A DNA stretch of 64,000 nucleotides from the NCBI RefSeq assembly GCF_003323715.1, contig NZ_QOIN01000028.1, positions 310,001-374,000 of the forward strand, given 5' to 3'. The position numbers and the translations under genes were made by a program. The notes below the pieces were generated by a model, which worked only from the letters and a program-made list of their open reading frames with translations, was not told the origin of the DNA and did no database searches. The first letter of the stretch is position 1. Each line of letters begins with the position of its first letter. Shown here one piece after another: positions 1-9,461 of this stretch. The DNA is from Streptomyces diacarni. Its GTDB lineage: Bacteria; Actinomycetota; Actinomycetes; Streptomycetales; Streptomycetaceae.

Positions 1-1
1 G

Positions 2-67
2 TACGGGCCCTCGTTGGCCGAGGCACCGGACGTCCTCGGCGCCGCGCTGTCGGCCGCGCTTGTCTGA
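2..67 (+). CDS. C-terminal end of an unidentified protein (cut by window start)
   Basis: An open frame enters from the left edge and ends at a TGA at 65-67, giving a 21-residue Ala/Leu-rich tail (begins YGPSLAEAP). It is followed by a tandem repeat and then by the convergent hydrolase gene, which fits the end of a plus-strand gene. Too little is present to assign a family, and a chance open frame cannot be excluded in DNA this GC-rich. Confidence 0.35.
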   Translation, partial: YGPSLAEAPDVLGAALSAALV

Positions 68-107
68 GCCGCCGTTCCGCGTGCTCGGCGAACCGGCCGC
101 GCAGGGT

Positions 108-165
108 CCGCGCGCCAGCGCCCCCGCCGGCCGCGCGCCAGCGCCCACGCGGGCCGCGCGTCAGC
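108..165. repeat. 23-bp tandem repeat, about 2.5 copies
   Basis: Units at 108-130 and 131-153 share the core CCGCGCGCCAGCGCCC, and a partial third copy at 154-165 runs over the stop codon of the minus-strand hydrolase gene (161-163). The repeat fills the gap between two convergent genes. Confidence 0.6.
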
Positions 166-889
166 ACTCCTGGCTGACCCGCTGCGCTCGTGCCGCCGTC
201 ACCAGGGCGGCCATCACCCGCAGATCCTCGCCGGCCTCGGGGTGCCACTGGAGGCCGAGCACGAAGCCGTCGGCGTCCGGCAGCTCGACGGCCTCGACGG
301 TGTGGTCGCCGGTGGCGTGGGCACTGGGGACGAGCCCTTCGCCGAGCGTGTCCACCGCCTGGTGGTGGTAGGTCGGCACGGACACGGTCTCCTCCTCGTC
401 CAGCACCTTGGCCAGCAGCGTGCCCGGGACCGGCCTGACCTGGTGTGCGCCGAAGACCCCCGGGGCGCCGCGGTGGGCTTCGGTGGTCGGCATGTGCTGG
501 ACGAGGGTGCCGCCCAGGGAGACGTTGAGCAGCTGCATGCCCCGGCAGACCGCGAGCAGCGGCACGTCGCGGGCCAACGCCTCGCGGGTGAGGGCCAGCT
601 CCCAGGCGTCCCGTTCGGGGTAGGGCGGCCCCGTGCGCGGGTCCCGGTCGGCGCGGTAGCGGGCCGGGTCCACGTCGGGGCCGCCGGCGGTGACGAGCCC
701 GTCGAGGCGGGAGAGCAGATCGGCCGCCGCGGCGGGGTCCTCGTCGGGCGGGAGCAGCAGCGCGCGGGCGCCCGCGCGCTGCGCCATGCGGTGGTACGCC
801 GCCGGCAGGAGGGCCGCGGGCAGGTGCCAGTCGCCCCAGCGGGCCGAGGGCTCCAGGTAGGTGGTGATGCCGATGAGGGGCGGTGTCAC
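161..889 (-). CDS. Gamma-glutamyl hydrolase of the PuuD/class I glutamine amidotransferase-like family
   Basis: The 242-residue protein is a stand-alone class I amidotransferase-like hydrolase. The nucleophile is Cys115 in AVCRGMQ, with His216 and Glu218 in QWHPE completing the triad; TAGGPDVDP (67-75) is the usual oxyanion-side loop. Relatives such as PuuD release glutamate from gamma-glutamyl amides. The GTG start at 889 has a GGAG site just upstream. It lies 55 bp downstream of the permease on the same strand, so the two are probably co-transcribed. Given the neighbouring glutamine-synthetase-like ligase and two dehydrogenases, I infer that it hydrolyses the final gamma-glutamyl intermediate (for ethanolamine, gamma-glutamylglycine). 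Substrate is inferred, family is clear. Confidence 0.88.
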   Translation of the reverse strand: MTPPLIGITTYLEPSARWGDWHLPAALLPAAYHRMAQRAGARALLLPPDEDPAAAADLLSRLDGLVTAGGPDVDPARYRADRDPRTGPPYPERDAWELALTREALARDVPLLAVCRGMQLLNVSLGGTLVQHMPTTEAHRGAPGVFGAHQVRPVPGTLLAKVLDEEETVSVPTYHHQAVDTLGEGLVPSAHATGDHTVEAVELPDADGFVLGLQWHPEAGEDLRVMAALVTAARAQRVSQEC

Positions 890-944
890 GGTTGCTCCAG
901 GTGCGGGTCGCGGAACACGGGGGAGGGTACGCGGCCGGGCGCTC

Positions 945-2456
<1,512 letters not shown>

Positions 2457-2478
2457 GTGCCACACTCCCGCCGTCAGC

Positions 2479-2500
2479 CAATGGTGTGCTGGCACACCTT
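2479..2500. promoter_or_regulatory. Candidate GntR/FadR operator in front of the permease
   Basis: A 22-bp element starting CAATGGT and ending ACCTT; its centre is the perfect hyphenated palindrome GGTGTGC-TG-GCACACC at 2483-2498. The same outer bases at identical spacing recur at 3349-3370 between the regulator and the ligase gene. Position just upstream of the permease ATG suits a repressor site. Confidence 0.55.
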
Positions 2501-2596
2501 TGTGTGCGCGGGTCGTCGAGCGCAACCCTTGTGCGGGAACGGGCTGCGACCGCGGGCGGCGTTCCGGGGCGTACGGGACACGGCGCGCGCCCTGCC

Positions 2597-3331
2597 TCAC
2601 GCCAGGAAGCCCCGCAGCAGGGACGCCGTTCCCGCGCAGTGCTCGCGTGCGATCGCCCGCGCCCCCTCGCCGTCCCCCTCCAACACGGCGGCCACCAGTC
2701 CGTCGTGCTGCTGCTGGGCGTGCTCCAGGTTCCGCACGAGCAGCGGGATGCGGCCCAGCAGGTCGTTGAGGGAGGCCCTGACGGCGGCGTACTGCGCCGT
2801 CAAGGACGGCGACCCCGCCAGCTCCACCAGCGTCAGGTGCAGCAGCGTGTCGTGCCTGCGGTAGTCGGTGAGCGCCGCCTCCCGGGTGGCGTCCAGTGCC
2901 TCGCGCAGCCGTGCGGCCCCGGCGGCGGACAGGCCGCGCGCGGCGCACAGTTCGGCCGCGCCCGCTTCCAGTACCTCGCGGAAGGCGAGCGTGTCCTCCA
3001 GGTCGGGGGCCTGTGCGCCGCGCACCCGCTCCCGCGCAGCCCCGCCGCCGGCGGGCGCCGGGCGGGGGAGGACGAAGGTGCCCCCGTACCGGCCGCGCCT
3101 GCTGGCCACGACGCCCTGTTCGGCCAGCACCCTCAGCACCTCGCGCAGGGTGACCCGGCTGATGCCCAGGCGCTCGGCCAGCTCCCGCTCGGCGGGCAGC
3201 CGTTCGCCCTCCGCGACCAGCCCGAGCCGGACGATCTGGAGTATCTGCTCCAGCGCTTCCTCGAACCCGTTTCCCGCGCGCACCGTGCGCAGCACCGTGG
3301 CCAGCCTGTCGTCCTGCGGCGTGGAAGGCAT
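2597..3331 (-). CDS. GntR-family (FadR subfamily) transcriptional regulator
   Basis: 244 residues. An N-terminal winged helix-turn-helix (about 25-90) contains the GntR signature LPAERELAERLGISRVTLREVLRVL, followed by an alpha-helical FCD-type ligand domain (about 115-240). The ATG at 3331 has AGAGG upstream; longer in-frame starts would run back into the divergent gene's coding region. It sits between the permease-hydrolase pair and the divergent ligase-dehydrogenase genes, so local control of both transcripts is the obvious role, probably with auto-regulation through the site at 3349-3370. The inducer is unknown; ethanolamine or a gamma-glutamyl intermediate is a guess. Confidence 0.88.
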   Translation of the reverse strand: MPSTPQDDRLATVLRTVRAGNGFEEALEQILQIVRLGLVAEGERLPAERELAERLGISRVTLREVLRVLAEQGVVASRRGRYGGTFVLPRPAPAGGGAARERVRGAQAPDLEDTLAFREVLEAGAAELCAARGLSAAGAARLREALDATREAALTDYRRHDTLLHLTLVELAGSPSLTAQYAAVRASLNDLLGRIPLLVRNLEHAQQQHDGLVAAVLEGDGEGARAIAREHCAGTASLLRGFLA

Positions 3332-3348
3332 GGCAACCTCTTCCGTTC

Positions 3349-3370
3349 CAATGGTATCCGTGACTACCTT
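3349..3370. promoter_or_regulatory. Candidate GntR/FadR operator between the regulator and the ligase gene
   Basis: A 22-bp element with the same ends (CAATGGT and ACCTT) as the site at 2479-2500, matching it at 15 of 22 positions. It shows an imperfect inverted repeat GGTA...TACC and fills the divergent gap between the regulator start (3331) and the ligase start (3404). Confidence 0.55.
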
Positions 3371-3403
3371 ATGGCTTCCGCTGACCCGACAGGAGGCCCG
3401 CCC

Positions 3404-4771
3404 GTGGCAGACCGCCCACCACCCCTCGCCGTCGACGAGCTGAGGAAACGCGTCGACGCGGGCGAGATCGACACCGTCGTCCTGGCCTTCACCGACATGC
3501 AGGGCCGCCTGACGGGCAAGCGGTTCGCCGCCCCCCACTTCCTCCAGCACGTGCTCGACGGCGGCAGCGAGGGCTGCAACTATCTGCTCGCCGTCGACGT
3601 GGACCTCAACACCGTGGACGGCTACGCCATGGCCTCATGGGAGCGGGGCTACGGCGACTTCGCCATGCACGGTGACACCGCCACCCTCCGCCGCGTCCCC
3701 TGGAACCCCGGCACGGCGCTGCTGACCGCCGACCTGGCCTGGCACGACGGCTCGCCCGTCGCCGCCTCGCCCCGGCAGATCCTCAAGCGCCAGCTCGACC
3801 GGCTCGCCGAGCGCGGCTGGAGCGCGTACGCCGGCACCGAGCTGGAGTTCATGGTCTTCCGCGACACCTACGAGCAGGCCTGGGACAGCGGCTACCGCGG
3901 CCTGACCCCCGCCAACCAGTACAACGTCGACTACTCCGTCCTCGGCACCGGACGCGTCGAGCCCCTGCTGCGCAGGATCAGGAACGAGATGGCCGCGGCC
4001 GGCATGGTCGTCGAGTCGGCCAAGGGCGAGTGCAACCTGGGCCAGCACGAGATCGCCTTCCGCTACGCCGACGCGCTGACCACCTGCGACCAGCACGTCG
4101 TCTACAAGACGGGCGCCAAGGAGATCGCGGCGCAGGAGGGCCAGGCCCTCACCTTCATGGCCAAGTACGACGCACGCGAGGGCAACTCCTGCCACATCCA
4201 CCTCTCGCTGCGCGACGAGACCAGCGCGGCCGTCCTCGCCGACGACGCGGGCGAGGCGGGCATGTCGCCCCTGATGCGGCACTTCCTCGCGGGGCAGCTG
4301 GCCGCCCTGCGGGAGTTCACCCTCCTGTACGCGCCCAACATCAACTCCTACAAGCGCTTCCAGCCCGGCTCCTTCGCCCCCACCGCCGTCGCCTGGGGTC
4401 CCGACAACCGCACCTGCGCCCTCCGCGTCGTCGGCCACGGGCACGGACACAGGCTGGAGAACCGGGTACCGGGCGGCGACGTCAACCCCTACCTCGCCGT
4501 CGCCGGAATGATCGCGGCCGGACTGCACGGCATCGACCACGCGCTGGAGCTCCCCGACGCCTGCACGGGCAACGCCTACGCGGGCGACGCGGCGCACGTC
4601 CCCGCCACCCTGCGCGAGGCCGCCCTGCTGTGGCAGGACAGCGACCTGGCCAGGGAAGCCTTCGGTGACGAGGTGGTCGACCACTACACCAACATGGCCC
4701 GCGTCGAACAGCGGGCCTACGACACGGCCGTGACGGACTGGGAGCGCTACCGCTCCTTCGAACGGATGTGA
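3404..4771 (+). CDS. glnA4: Glutamine-synthetase-like gamma-glutamyl ligase, GlnA4 type (gamma-glutamylethanolamide synthetase)
   Basis: 455 residues with the type I glutamine synthetase fold: an N-terminal beta-grasp (about 10-105), then catalytic motifs GTELEFMVF, ESAKGECNLGQHEI, NSCHIHLS, NINSYKRFQPGSFAP and GGDVNPYLA, which carry the metal-, ATP- and glutamate-binding residues. It diverges from ammonia-using GlnA. From memory, S. coelicolor GlnA4 in the same gene neighbourhood joins glutamate to ethanolamine using ATP, and I transfer that role by context. The GTG at 3404 has a perfect AGGAGG seven bases upstream. An in-frame ATG at 3371 has no ribosome-binding site and abuts the operator, so I rejected it. 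It is followed closely by two dehydrogenase genes. Confidence 0.85.
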   Translation: MADRPPPLAVDELRKRVDAGEIDTVVLAFTDMQGRLTGKRFAAPHFLQHVLDGGSEGCNYLLAVDVDLNTVDGYAMASWERGYGDFAMHGDTATLRRVPWNPGTALLTADLAWHDGSPVAASPRQILKRQLDRLAERGWSAYAGTELEFMVFRDTYEQAWDSGYRGLTPANQYNVDYSVLGTGRVEPLLRRIRNEMAAAGMVVESAKGECNLGQHEIAFRYADALTTCDQHVVYKTGAKEIAAQEGQALTFMAKYDAREGNSCHIHLSLRDETSAAVLADDAGEAGMSPLMRHFLAGQLAALREFTLLYAPNINSYKRFQPGSFAPTAVAWGPDNRTCALRVVGHGHGHRLENRVPGGDVNPYLAVAGMIAAGLHGIDHALELPDACTGNAYAGDAAHVPATLREAALLWQDSDLAREAFGDEVVDHYTNMARVEQRAYDTAVTDWERYRSFERM

Positions 4772-4782
4772 GGACCACCGCA

Positions 4783-6201
4783 GTGCAGCACGAAACCGCC
4801 CCAGGCCGCACCGGGCCCCCGGTCGAGCAGCTGGAGATCATCAACCCGGCGACCGAAGAGCTGATCACGACCGTCCCCGTCACCACCCCGCACCAGGTGG
4901 ACGCCGCCGTCACCCGCGCGGCGGCGGCACAGCGCAGCTGGGCGGCGCTGCCGCCGGCCGACCGGGCCAGAGCGCTGCGCCGGTTCGCCTCCGCCGTCGA
5001 CGGGCACATCGAGGAACTGGCCGTCCTGGAGACCCGCGAGGCCGGGCACCCGCTGGGCAACGCCTGCTGGGAGGCGGGCAACGTGCGCGACCTGCTCGAC
5101 TACTCCGCAGGCGGCGTCGAGAGGCTGACCGGTGCGCAGATCCCCGTCGCCGGGGGCGTCAACCTGACCTTCGCCGAACCGCTGGGCGTGGTCGCCGTCA
5201 TCGCCCCCTGGAACTTTCCCATGCCGATCGCCGCCTGGGGGACCGCGCCCGCGCTCGCCGCCGGGAACGCCGTCCTCCTCAAACCGGCCGAGACCACCCC
5301 GCTGACCGCGCTGCGGCTGGCCGAGCTGGCGCTGGAGGCCGGGCTACCCGAGGGGCTCTTCCAGGTGCTGCCGGGCGAAGGGCCCGTCACCGGTACCGCG
5401 CTGGTCGAACACCCGCGCGTCGCCAAGGTCGTCTTCACCGGCTCCACCGTCGTCGGCACCCGCATCATGGCCCAATGCGCCGCCACCGTGAAACGCGTGA
5501 CCCTCGAACTCGGCGGCAAGAGTCCCAACATCGTCTTCGCCGACGCCGACCTGGAACGCGCCGCCGCCGGCGCGCCAGGATCCTTCCTCGACAACACCGG
5601 ACAGGACTGCTGCGCCCGCAGCCGCATCCTCGTCCAGCGCAGCGTGTACGACCGCTTCCTGGAACTGCTGGAGCCGGCCGTGCTCGCCTTCCGCGCCGGC
5701 AACCCGGCCGACGCCGCCACCGACATGGGCCCGCTCGTCTCCGCCCGCCAGCGTGAGCGCGTCCGCTCCTACGTCCCCGAGGACGCGCCCGCGCTGATCC
5801 GCGGCACCGTGCCCGAGGGCCCCGGCTTCTGGTACCCGGCCACCGTCCTGGCGGGGGCGCCGGGGGATCGCGCCGCGGTCGAGGAGATCTTCGGCCCCGT
5901 CGCCGTCGTCCTCCCCTTCGACGACGAGGACGAGGCCGTACGGCTCGCCAACGACACCGACTACGGGCTCTCCGGCTCCCTGTGGACCCGCGACGGCGCA
6001 CGCGCCCTGCGCGTCTCGCAGGCCGTCGCCGCCGGAAACCTGTCCGTCAACTCGCACGCCGGCGTCCGCTACTCCACCCCCTTCGGCGGCTACAAACAGT
6101 CCGGGCTCGGCCGTGAACTCGGCCCCGACGCGCTCGCCGCCTTCACCGAGACCAAGAACGTCTTCCTCAGCACCGAGCCGAGCACCCAGGAGAGCCCGTG
6201 A
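4783..6201 (+). CDS. NAD(P)-dependent aldehyde dehydrogenase of the amine pathway
   Basis: 472 residues covering the full aldehyde dehydrogenase fold. PWNFPMPIAAWGTAPALAAG forms the cofactor pocket, FTGSTVVG the Rossmann glycine motif, LELGGKSPN carries the general-base Glu, and GQDCC carries the nucleophile (Cys276 by count). The GTG at 4783 follows an AGG-containing site. A GTG at 4768 overlapping the upstream stop is in frame but has poorer spacing. It lies between the gamma-glutamyl ligase and a short-chain dehydrogenase. The inferred job is oxidation of the gamma-glutamylated aldehyde to its acid before hydrolysis, as PuuC does in putrescine breakdown. Confidence 0.88.
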   Translation: MQHETAPGRTGPPVEQLEIINPATEELITTVPVTTPHQVDAAVTRAAAAQRSWAALPPADRARALRRFASAVDGHIEELAVLETREAGHPLGNACWEAGNVRDLLDYSAGGVERLTGAQIPVAGGVNLTFAEPLGVVAVIAPWNFPMPIAAWGTAPALAAGNAVLLKPAETTPLTALRLAELALEAGLPEGLFQVLPGEGPVTGTALVEHPRVAKVVFTGSTVVGTRIMAQCAATVKRVTLELGGKSPNIVFADADLERAAAGAPGSFLDNTGQDCCARSRILVQRSVYDRFLELLEPAVLAFRAGNPADAATDMGPLVSARQRERVRSYVPEDAPALIRGTVPEGPGFWYPATVLAGAPGDRAAVEEIFGPVAVVLPFDDEDEAVRLANDTDYGLSGSLWTRDGARALRVSQAVAAGNLSVNSHAGVRYSTPFGGYKQSGLGRELGPDALAAFTETKNVFLSTEPSTQESP

Positions 6202-6983
6202 CCGACCAGACCGCCGCATGCCGCCGCCTCGTAGGACGTACGGCCGTCGTCACCGGCGCCGGCAGCGGCATCGGACTCGCCACGGCGCGCCGCCTGGCAT
6301 CCGAGGGCGCCCACGTGGTCTGCGCCGACGTGGACGCGGAACGGGGCAGGGCCGCGGCCGAGGAGACCGCCGGACTGTACGTGCAGGTGGACGTCACCGA
6401 GCCCGAGCAGGTCGAGGCGCTGTTCCGCACCGCGCACGAGACCTACGGATCGGTGGACGTCGCCGTCAACAACGCGGGCATCTCGCCACCCGACGACGAC
6501 TCCATCCTGGAGACCGGTCTGGAGGCCTGGCAGCGCGTCCAGCACGTCAACCTGACCTCCGTCTACCTGTGCTGCAAGGCGGCCCTGCCCTACATGCGCG
6601 CCCAGCAGCGCGGCTCCATCATCAACACCGCCTCCTTCGTGGCGGTCATGGGCGCCGCCACCTCGCAGATCAGCTACACCGCCTCCAAGGGCGGAGTCCT
6701 GGCCATGTCCCGCGAACTGGGCGTCCAGTTCGCCCGCGAGGGCATCCGGGTGAACGCCCTGTGCCCGGGCCCGGTGAACACCCCGCTGCTCAAGGAGCTG
6801 TTCGCCAAGGATCCCGAGCGGGCACAGCGCCGCCTGGTCCACGTCCCGGTGGGGCGCTTCGCCGAGCCCGAGGAGATCGCCTCGGCGGTGGCGTTCCTCG
6901 CCAGCGACGACGCCTCGTTCGTGAACGCGGCCGAGTTCCTCGTGGACGGCGGGATCGCGGGCGCCTACGTCACCCCGCTGTAG
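6198..6983 (+). CDS. Short-chain dehydrogenase/reductase (SDR), probably the alcohol-oxidising step
   Basis: 261 residues, classical SDR: TGAGSGIG (19-26) binds the nucleotide, NNAG at 91-94, Ser146, and the catalytic Tyr160-x3-Lys164 in SYTASK. The GTG start overlaps the aldehyde dehydrogenase stop (GTGA), so translation is coupled, and AGGAGA lies just upstream. In a route starting from ethanolamine a free hydroxyl remains after gamma-glutamylation. An alcohol dehydrogenase would then be needed before the aldehyde dehydrogenase, and this is the only candidate in the cluster. That role is inference; generic annotation would call it 3-oxoacyl-ACP-reductase-like. Confidence 0.85.
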   Translation: MTDQTAACRRLVGRTAVVTGAGSGIGLATARRLASEGAHVVCADVDAERGRAAAEETAGLYVQVDVTEPEQVEALFRTAHETYGSVDVAVNNAGISPPDDDSILETGLEAWQRVQHVNLTSVYLCCKAALPYMRAQQRGSIINTASFVAVMGAATSQISYTASKGGVLAMSRELGVQFAREGIRVNALCPGPVNTPLLKELFAKDPERAQRRLVHVPVGRFAEPEEIASAVAFLASDDASFVNAAEFLVDGGIAGAYVTPL

Positions 6984-7001
6984 TCCCGCCGGACACTGCC
7001 C

Positions 7002-7020
7002 GGGCGCCGCCGGGGCGCCC
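7002..7020 (+). terminator. Hairpin after the ligase-dehydrogenase operon
   Basis: Arms GGGCGCC (7002-7008) and GGCGCCC (7014-7020) around a five-base loop, 18 bp after the SDR stop. No T-tract, as is usual in this DNA. Confidence 0.5.
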
Positions 7021-7090
7021 GCCCACCGTGCGGAGCGCCGTGGATGTAGCGTGCACACGGTCAACGTCGACAACCCAGGAGGGGCGCCAC

Positions 7091-8383
7091 ATGCGCAGCA
7101 GACCCGTGCTGACCGGCCTCACCATGGCTGCGGCTCTCGCAGCCACTCTCGCACCGGGAACCGCCCAGGCCCAGGGCCACCACGGCGGTTCCCGCCACTG
7201 CCCCCAGCTGTCCACCGAGTTGCCGTGGCACGGCGACAACCGCGCCAAGCTCCAGCGCACCATCGACGAGCGCGGCACCTGCTCACCGCACTGGCGGGGC
7301 GGCAAGCACCGGCCCGTGGCCGCGTTCGACTGGGACAACACGATCGTCAAGAACGACTCGACGGACGCCACCATCTCCTGGGCGCTGCGGCACGACAAGA
7401 TCCTGCGGCCCGAGGACTGGGCGGCCACCAGCAAGTGGCTCACCCCGGCGGCCGACCGCGCGCTGACCGAGGCGTGCGGCACCGACGTCCCCGTCGGGCG
7501 CCCCCTCCCCACCTCGACGAACGACGCCTGCGCCGACGAGATCCTGCAGGTGCGCGGCGAGGCGGAGACGATGGGCGGCCAGGAGGCCTTCGCCGGGAAG
7601 TGGAACCACCGGCGCACCGTCCCCGAGTACGCCTGGGTGCCGCAGCTGTTCGCCGGCCACACGGTCGCCGAACTGCGCTCCTACGCCCGCGCGGCCCGTG
7701 ACGAGGCGCTGGCCGCCCCCGTCGGCAGCGAGCGGAAGGTCGGCACGCACACGGTGCCCGGGTACAGCCGCTACTACGCGCAGCAGAAGGACCTCGTCCG
7801 CACTCTCCAGAAGGCCGGTTTCGACGTCTACATCGTCTCGGCGGGCTCCGAGCCGGTGACCGAGGAGTGGTCGAGCGGCGTCGGGATCGACCGGAAGCAC
7901 ACCCTCGCCATCCGCAGTGTCGTCAGGCACGGCCGCATCACCCCCTACACCGAGGGCTGCGGAGGTACCGGCGTCAGCAAGGGCGAGGAGATCCCCTACA
8001 TCGAGGGCAAGCGCTGCGTCATCAACCAGGAGATCTTCGGCATCGAGGGGAAGAAGGCCTGGAAGAAGCAGGACTGGCGGCACCGGGTCGCCGTCGGCGG
8101 GGGCGACGCGGACACCGACGTGACGTTCGTCGGCGACGCCACGGGGACGCACCTCGTGCTCAACCGCAACAAGCCGGAGATCATGTGTCGCGGGTACGAC
8201 GACGCGGACGGGCGCTGGGCGGTGAACCCGATGTTCATCGAGCCGCTGCCGCGCCAGGAGGACACCTACCCGTGCTCCAGCGAGGCCTTCACCAACCCGG
8301 ACGGCTCCCTCGGCCCCGTGCGCAGGGGTGACGGTTCGGTCATCCCGGACCAGCAGGACACGGCGTACGGCGAGGACGCCTAG
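7091..8383 (+). CDS. Secreted HAD-family phosphatase
   Basis: 430 residues. An N-terminal signal peptide (about 1-28, ending GTAQAQG) precedes a haloacid-dehalogenase fold. Motif I is DWDNTIVKND with the nucleophilic and acid Asp pair, motif II is the YIVSAGS segment, and motif IV is VGGGDADTDVTFVGDATGTHLVLNRN. The layout resembles secreted phosphoserine-phosphatase-like HAD enzymes of Streptomyces. The ATG at 7091 has AGGAGGGG upstream. It appears to be a single-gene transcript flanked by hairpins at 7002-7020 and 8433-8457. An extracellular phosphate-scavenging role is plausible but not shown. Confidence 0.82.
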   Translation: MRSRPVLTGLTMAAALAATLAPGTAQAQGHHGGSRHCPQLSTELPWHGDNRAKLQRTIDERGTCSPHWRGGKHRPVAAFDWDNTIVKNDSTDATISWALRHDKILRPEDWAATSKWLTPAADRALTEACGTDVPVGRPLPTSTNDACADEILQVRGEAETMGGQEAFAGKWNHRRTVPEYAWVPQLFAGHTVAELRSYARAARDEALAAPVGSERKVGTHTVPGYSRYYAQQKDLVRTLQKAGFDVYIVSAGSEPVTEEWSSGVGIDRKHTLAIRSVVRHGRITPYTEGCGGTGVSKGEEIPYIEGKRCVINQEIFGIEGKKAWKKQDWRHRVAVGGGDADTDVTFVGDATGTHLVLNRNKPEIMCRGYDDADGRWAVNPMFIEPLPRQEDTYPCSSEAFTNPDGSLGPVRRGDGSVIPDQQDTAYGEDA

Positions 8384-8432
8384 AAGTCCTCGTTCGGCCC
8401 GTGCCGGGCCCGCGGGCCCAACGAGCGTCGCG

Positions 8433-8457
8433 GGGGCGCCTCTTGCCGGGGCGCCCC
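8433..8457 (+). terminator. Hairpin terminator after the HAD phosphatase gene
   Basis: Arms GGGGCGCC (8433-8440) and GGCGCCCC (8450-8457) pair perfectly around a nine-base loop, 50 bp after the stop codon. Confidence 0.55.
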
Positions 8458-8491
8458 TGTGCGTCGCACGGATGTGCCATAGGGTTCGAGT

Positions 8492-9403
8492 GTGAGCATG
8501 ACGACCCCGCCCGGCTGGTACCCAGAACCCGGGCTAACGCCCCCGTATCCGCCGCGGGAGCGCTGGTGGGACGGCCACGGCTGGACCGCCCAGACCCGGC
8601 AGGCCACGGGCACGCCCCCCGCGCCGGGCGGCGGCCGGTCGGGGCGCGGGCCGCTCATCGGACTCGTCGCGGGCATCGCGGGCGCGGTGGTGCTCGCCGC
8701 CGCGCTCGCCCTGGGCAGCGTCCTCCTGCTGGGCGGTGACCCCGACAAGGGCGGCACGAGCGAGGCCGGACCCGGTGCCCCCTCCGAGGCGCCCGAGGGC
8801 GAAGGACCCGGTGAGGGGGACGAGTCGACCCCGCCGCGGGACGACGAGCCGCCCTCGAAGGTCCCGGAGGTCGCCCGCGACCCCCTTCTCGGCGTCGGTC
8901 TCACGGCGCCCGCGGGGTGGGAGCGGGCCAGCGACAGCCACGCGGCCGTCAGCAGCGAGAAGGCGTACGAGTGCCCCGCCTCCCACAAGGAGGAGTGCGT
9001 CAGGGGCGGCGGCGTCCTCCAGGCGACGAACGGCGCCTGGAGCGACCGGGAGACGCTCAAGAAGCTGACCGAAGCACAGGTGGCCGAGAACGCCGAGACG
9101 TCGTACCCGAAGAAGTCGTACGGCGGCATCACCGGGCACGAGGTCGTCGAGTCCGGTGCCGTCACCGTCGCGGGCGAGCAGGGCTACCGCGTCAGGTGGC
9201 GCGTGGCCAACAAACTCAAGCCGGACGCCTACGTCGAAGCCGTCGTCTTCCGCTCACCCGAGAGCTCCGAGCGGACCCTTGCGCTGTTGAGCAGCGTCGA
9301 CATCGCCGAGGACGCGCCCGGTGTCTCCGTCCTGGACGAGCTGCGCAAGGGCGTCGTGGGCACCGGCGACGGCGAGGACGAGGGCCCGCGCGAATCCGTG
9401 TGA
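8492..9403 (+). CDS. DUF2510 membrane-anchored protein
   Basis: 303 residues. The N-terminus is a DUF2510 module (PPGWYPEPG...RWWDGHGWT, about 4-32), a short Trp-rich actinobacterial domain. One transmembrane helix (about 54-80) follows, then an acidic Gly/Pro/Glu linker and a predicted extracytoplasmic domain of about 170 residues containing two nearby cysteines (YECPASHKEECVRG). The start is GTG 8492 or ATG 8498; neither has a strong ribosome-binding site. The function is not known. It has no obvious operon partner. Confidence 0.78.
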   Translation: MSMTTPPGWYPEPGLTPPYPPRERWWDGHGWTAQTRQATGTPPAPGGGRSGRGPLIGLVAGIAGAVVLAAALALGSVLLLGGDPDKGGTSEAGPGAPSEAPEGEGPGEGDESTPPRDDEPPSKVPEVARDPLLGVGLTAPAGWERASDSHAAVSSEKAYECPASHKEECVRGGGVLQATNGAWSDRETLKKLTEAQVAENAETSYPKKSYGGITGHEVVESGAVTVAGEQGYRVRWRVANKLKPDAYVEAVVFRSPESSERTLALLSSVDIAEDAPGVSVLDELRKGVVGTGDGEDEGPRESV

Positions 9404-9461
9404 GCGGGGCCGTGCGGGCCGGACGCCAGGGGGCGAGGCTCCGCATGGCCGACAGCCCCGT

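Noticed and set aside
3371..3403. ATG start 11 codons upstream for the gamma-glutamyl ligase
   Set aside because: No ribosome-binding site; the GTG at 3404 has AGGAGG at ideal spacing, and the ATG lies against the operator.
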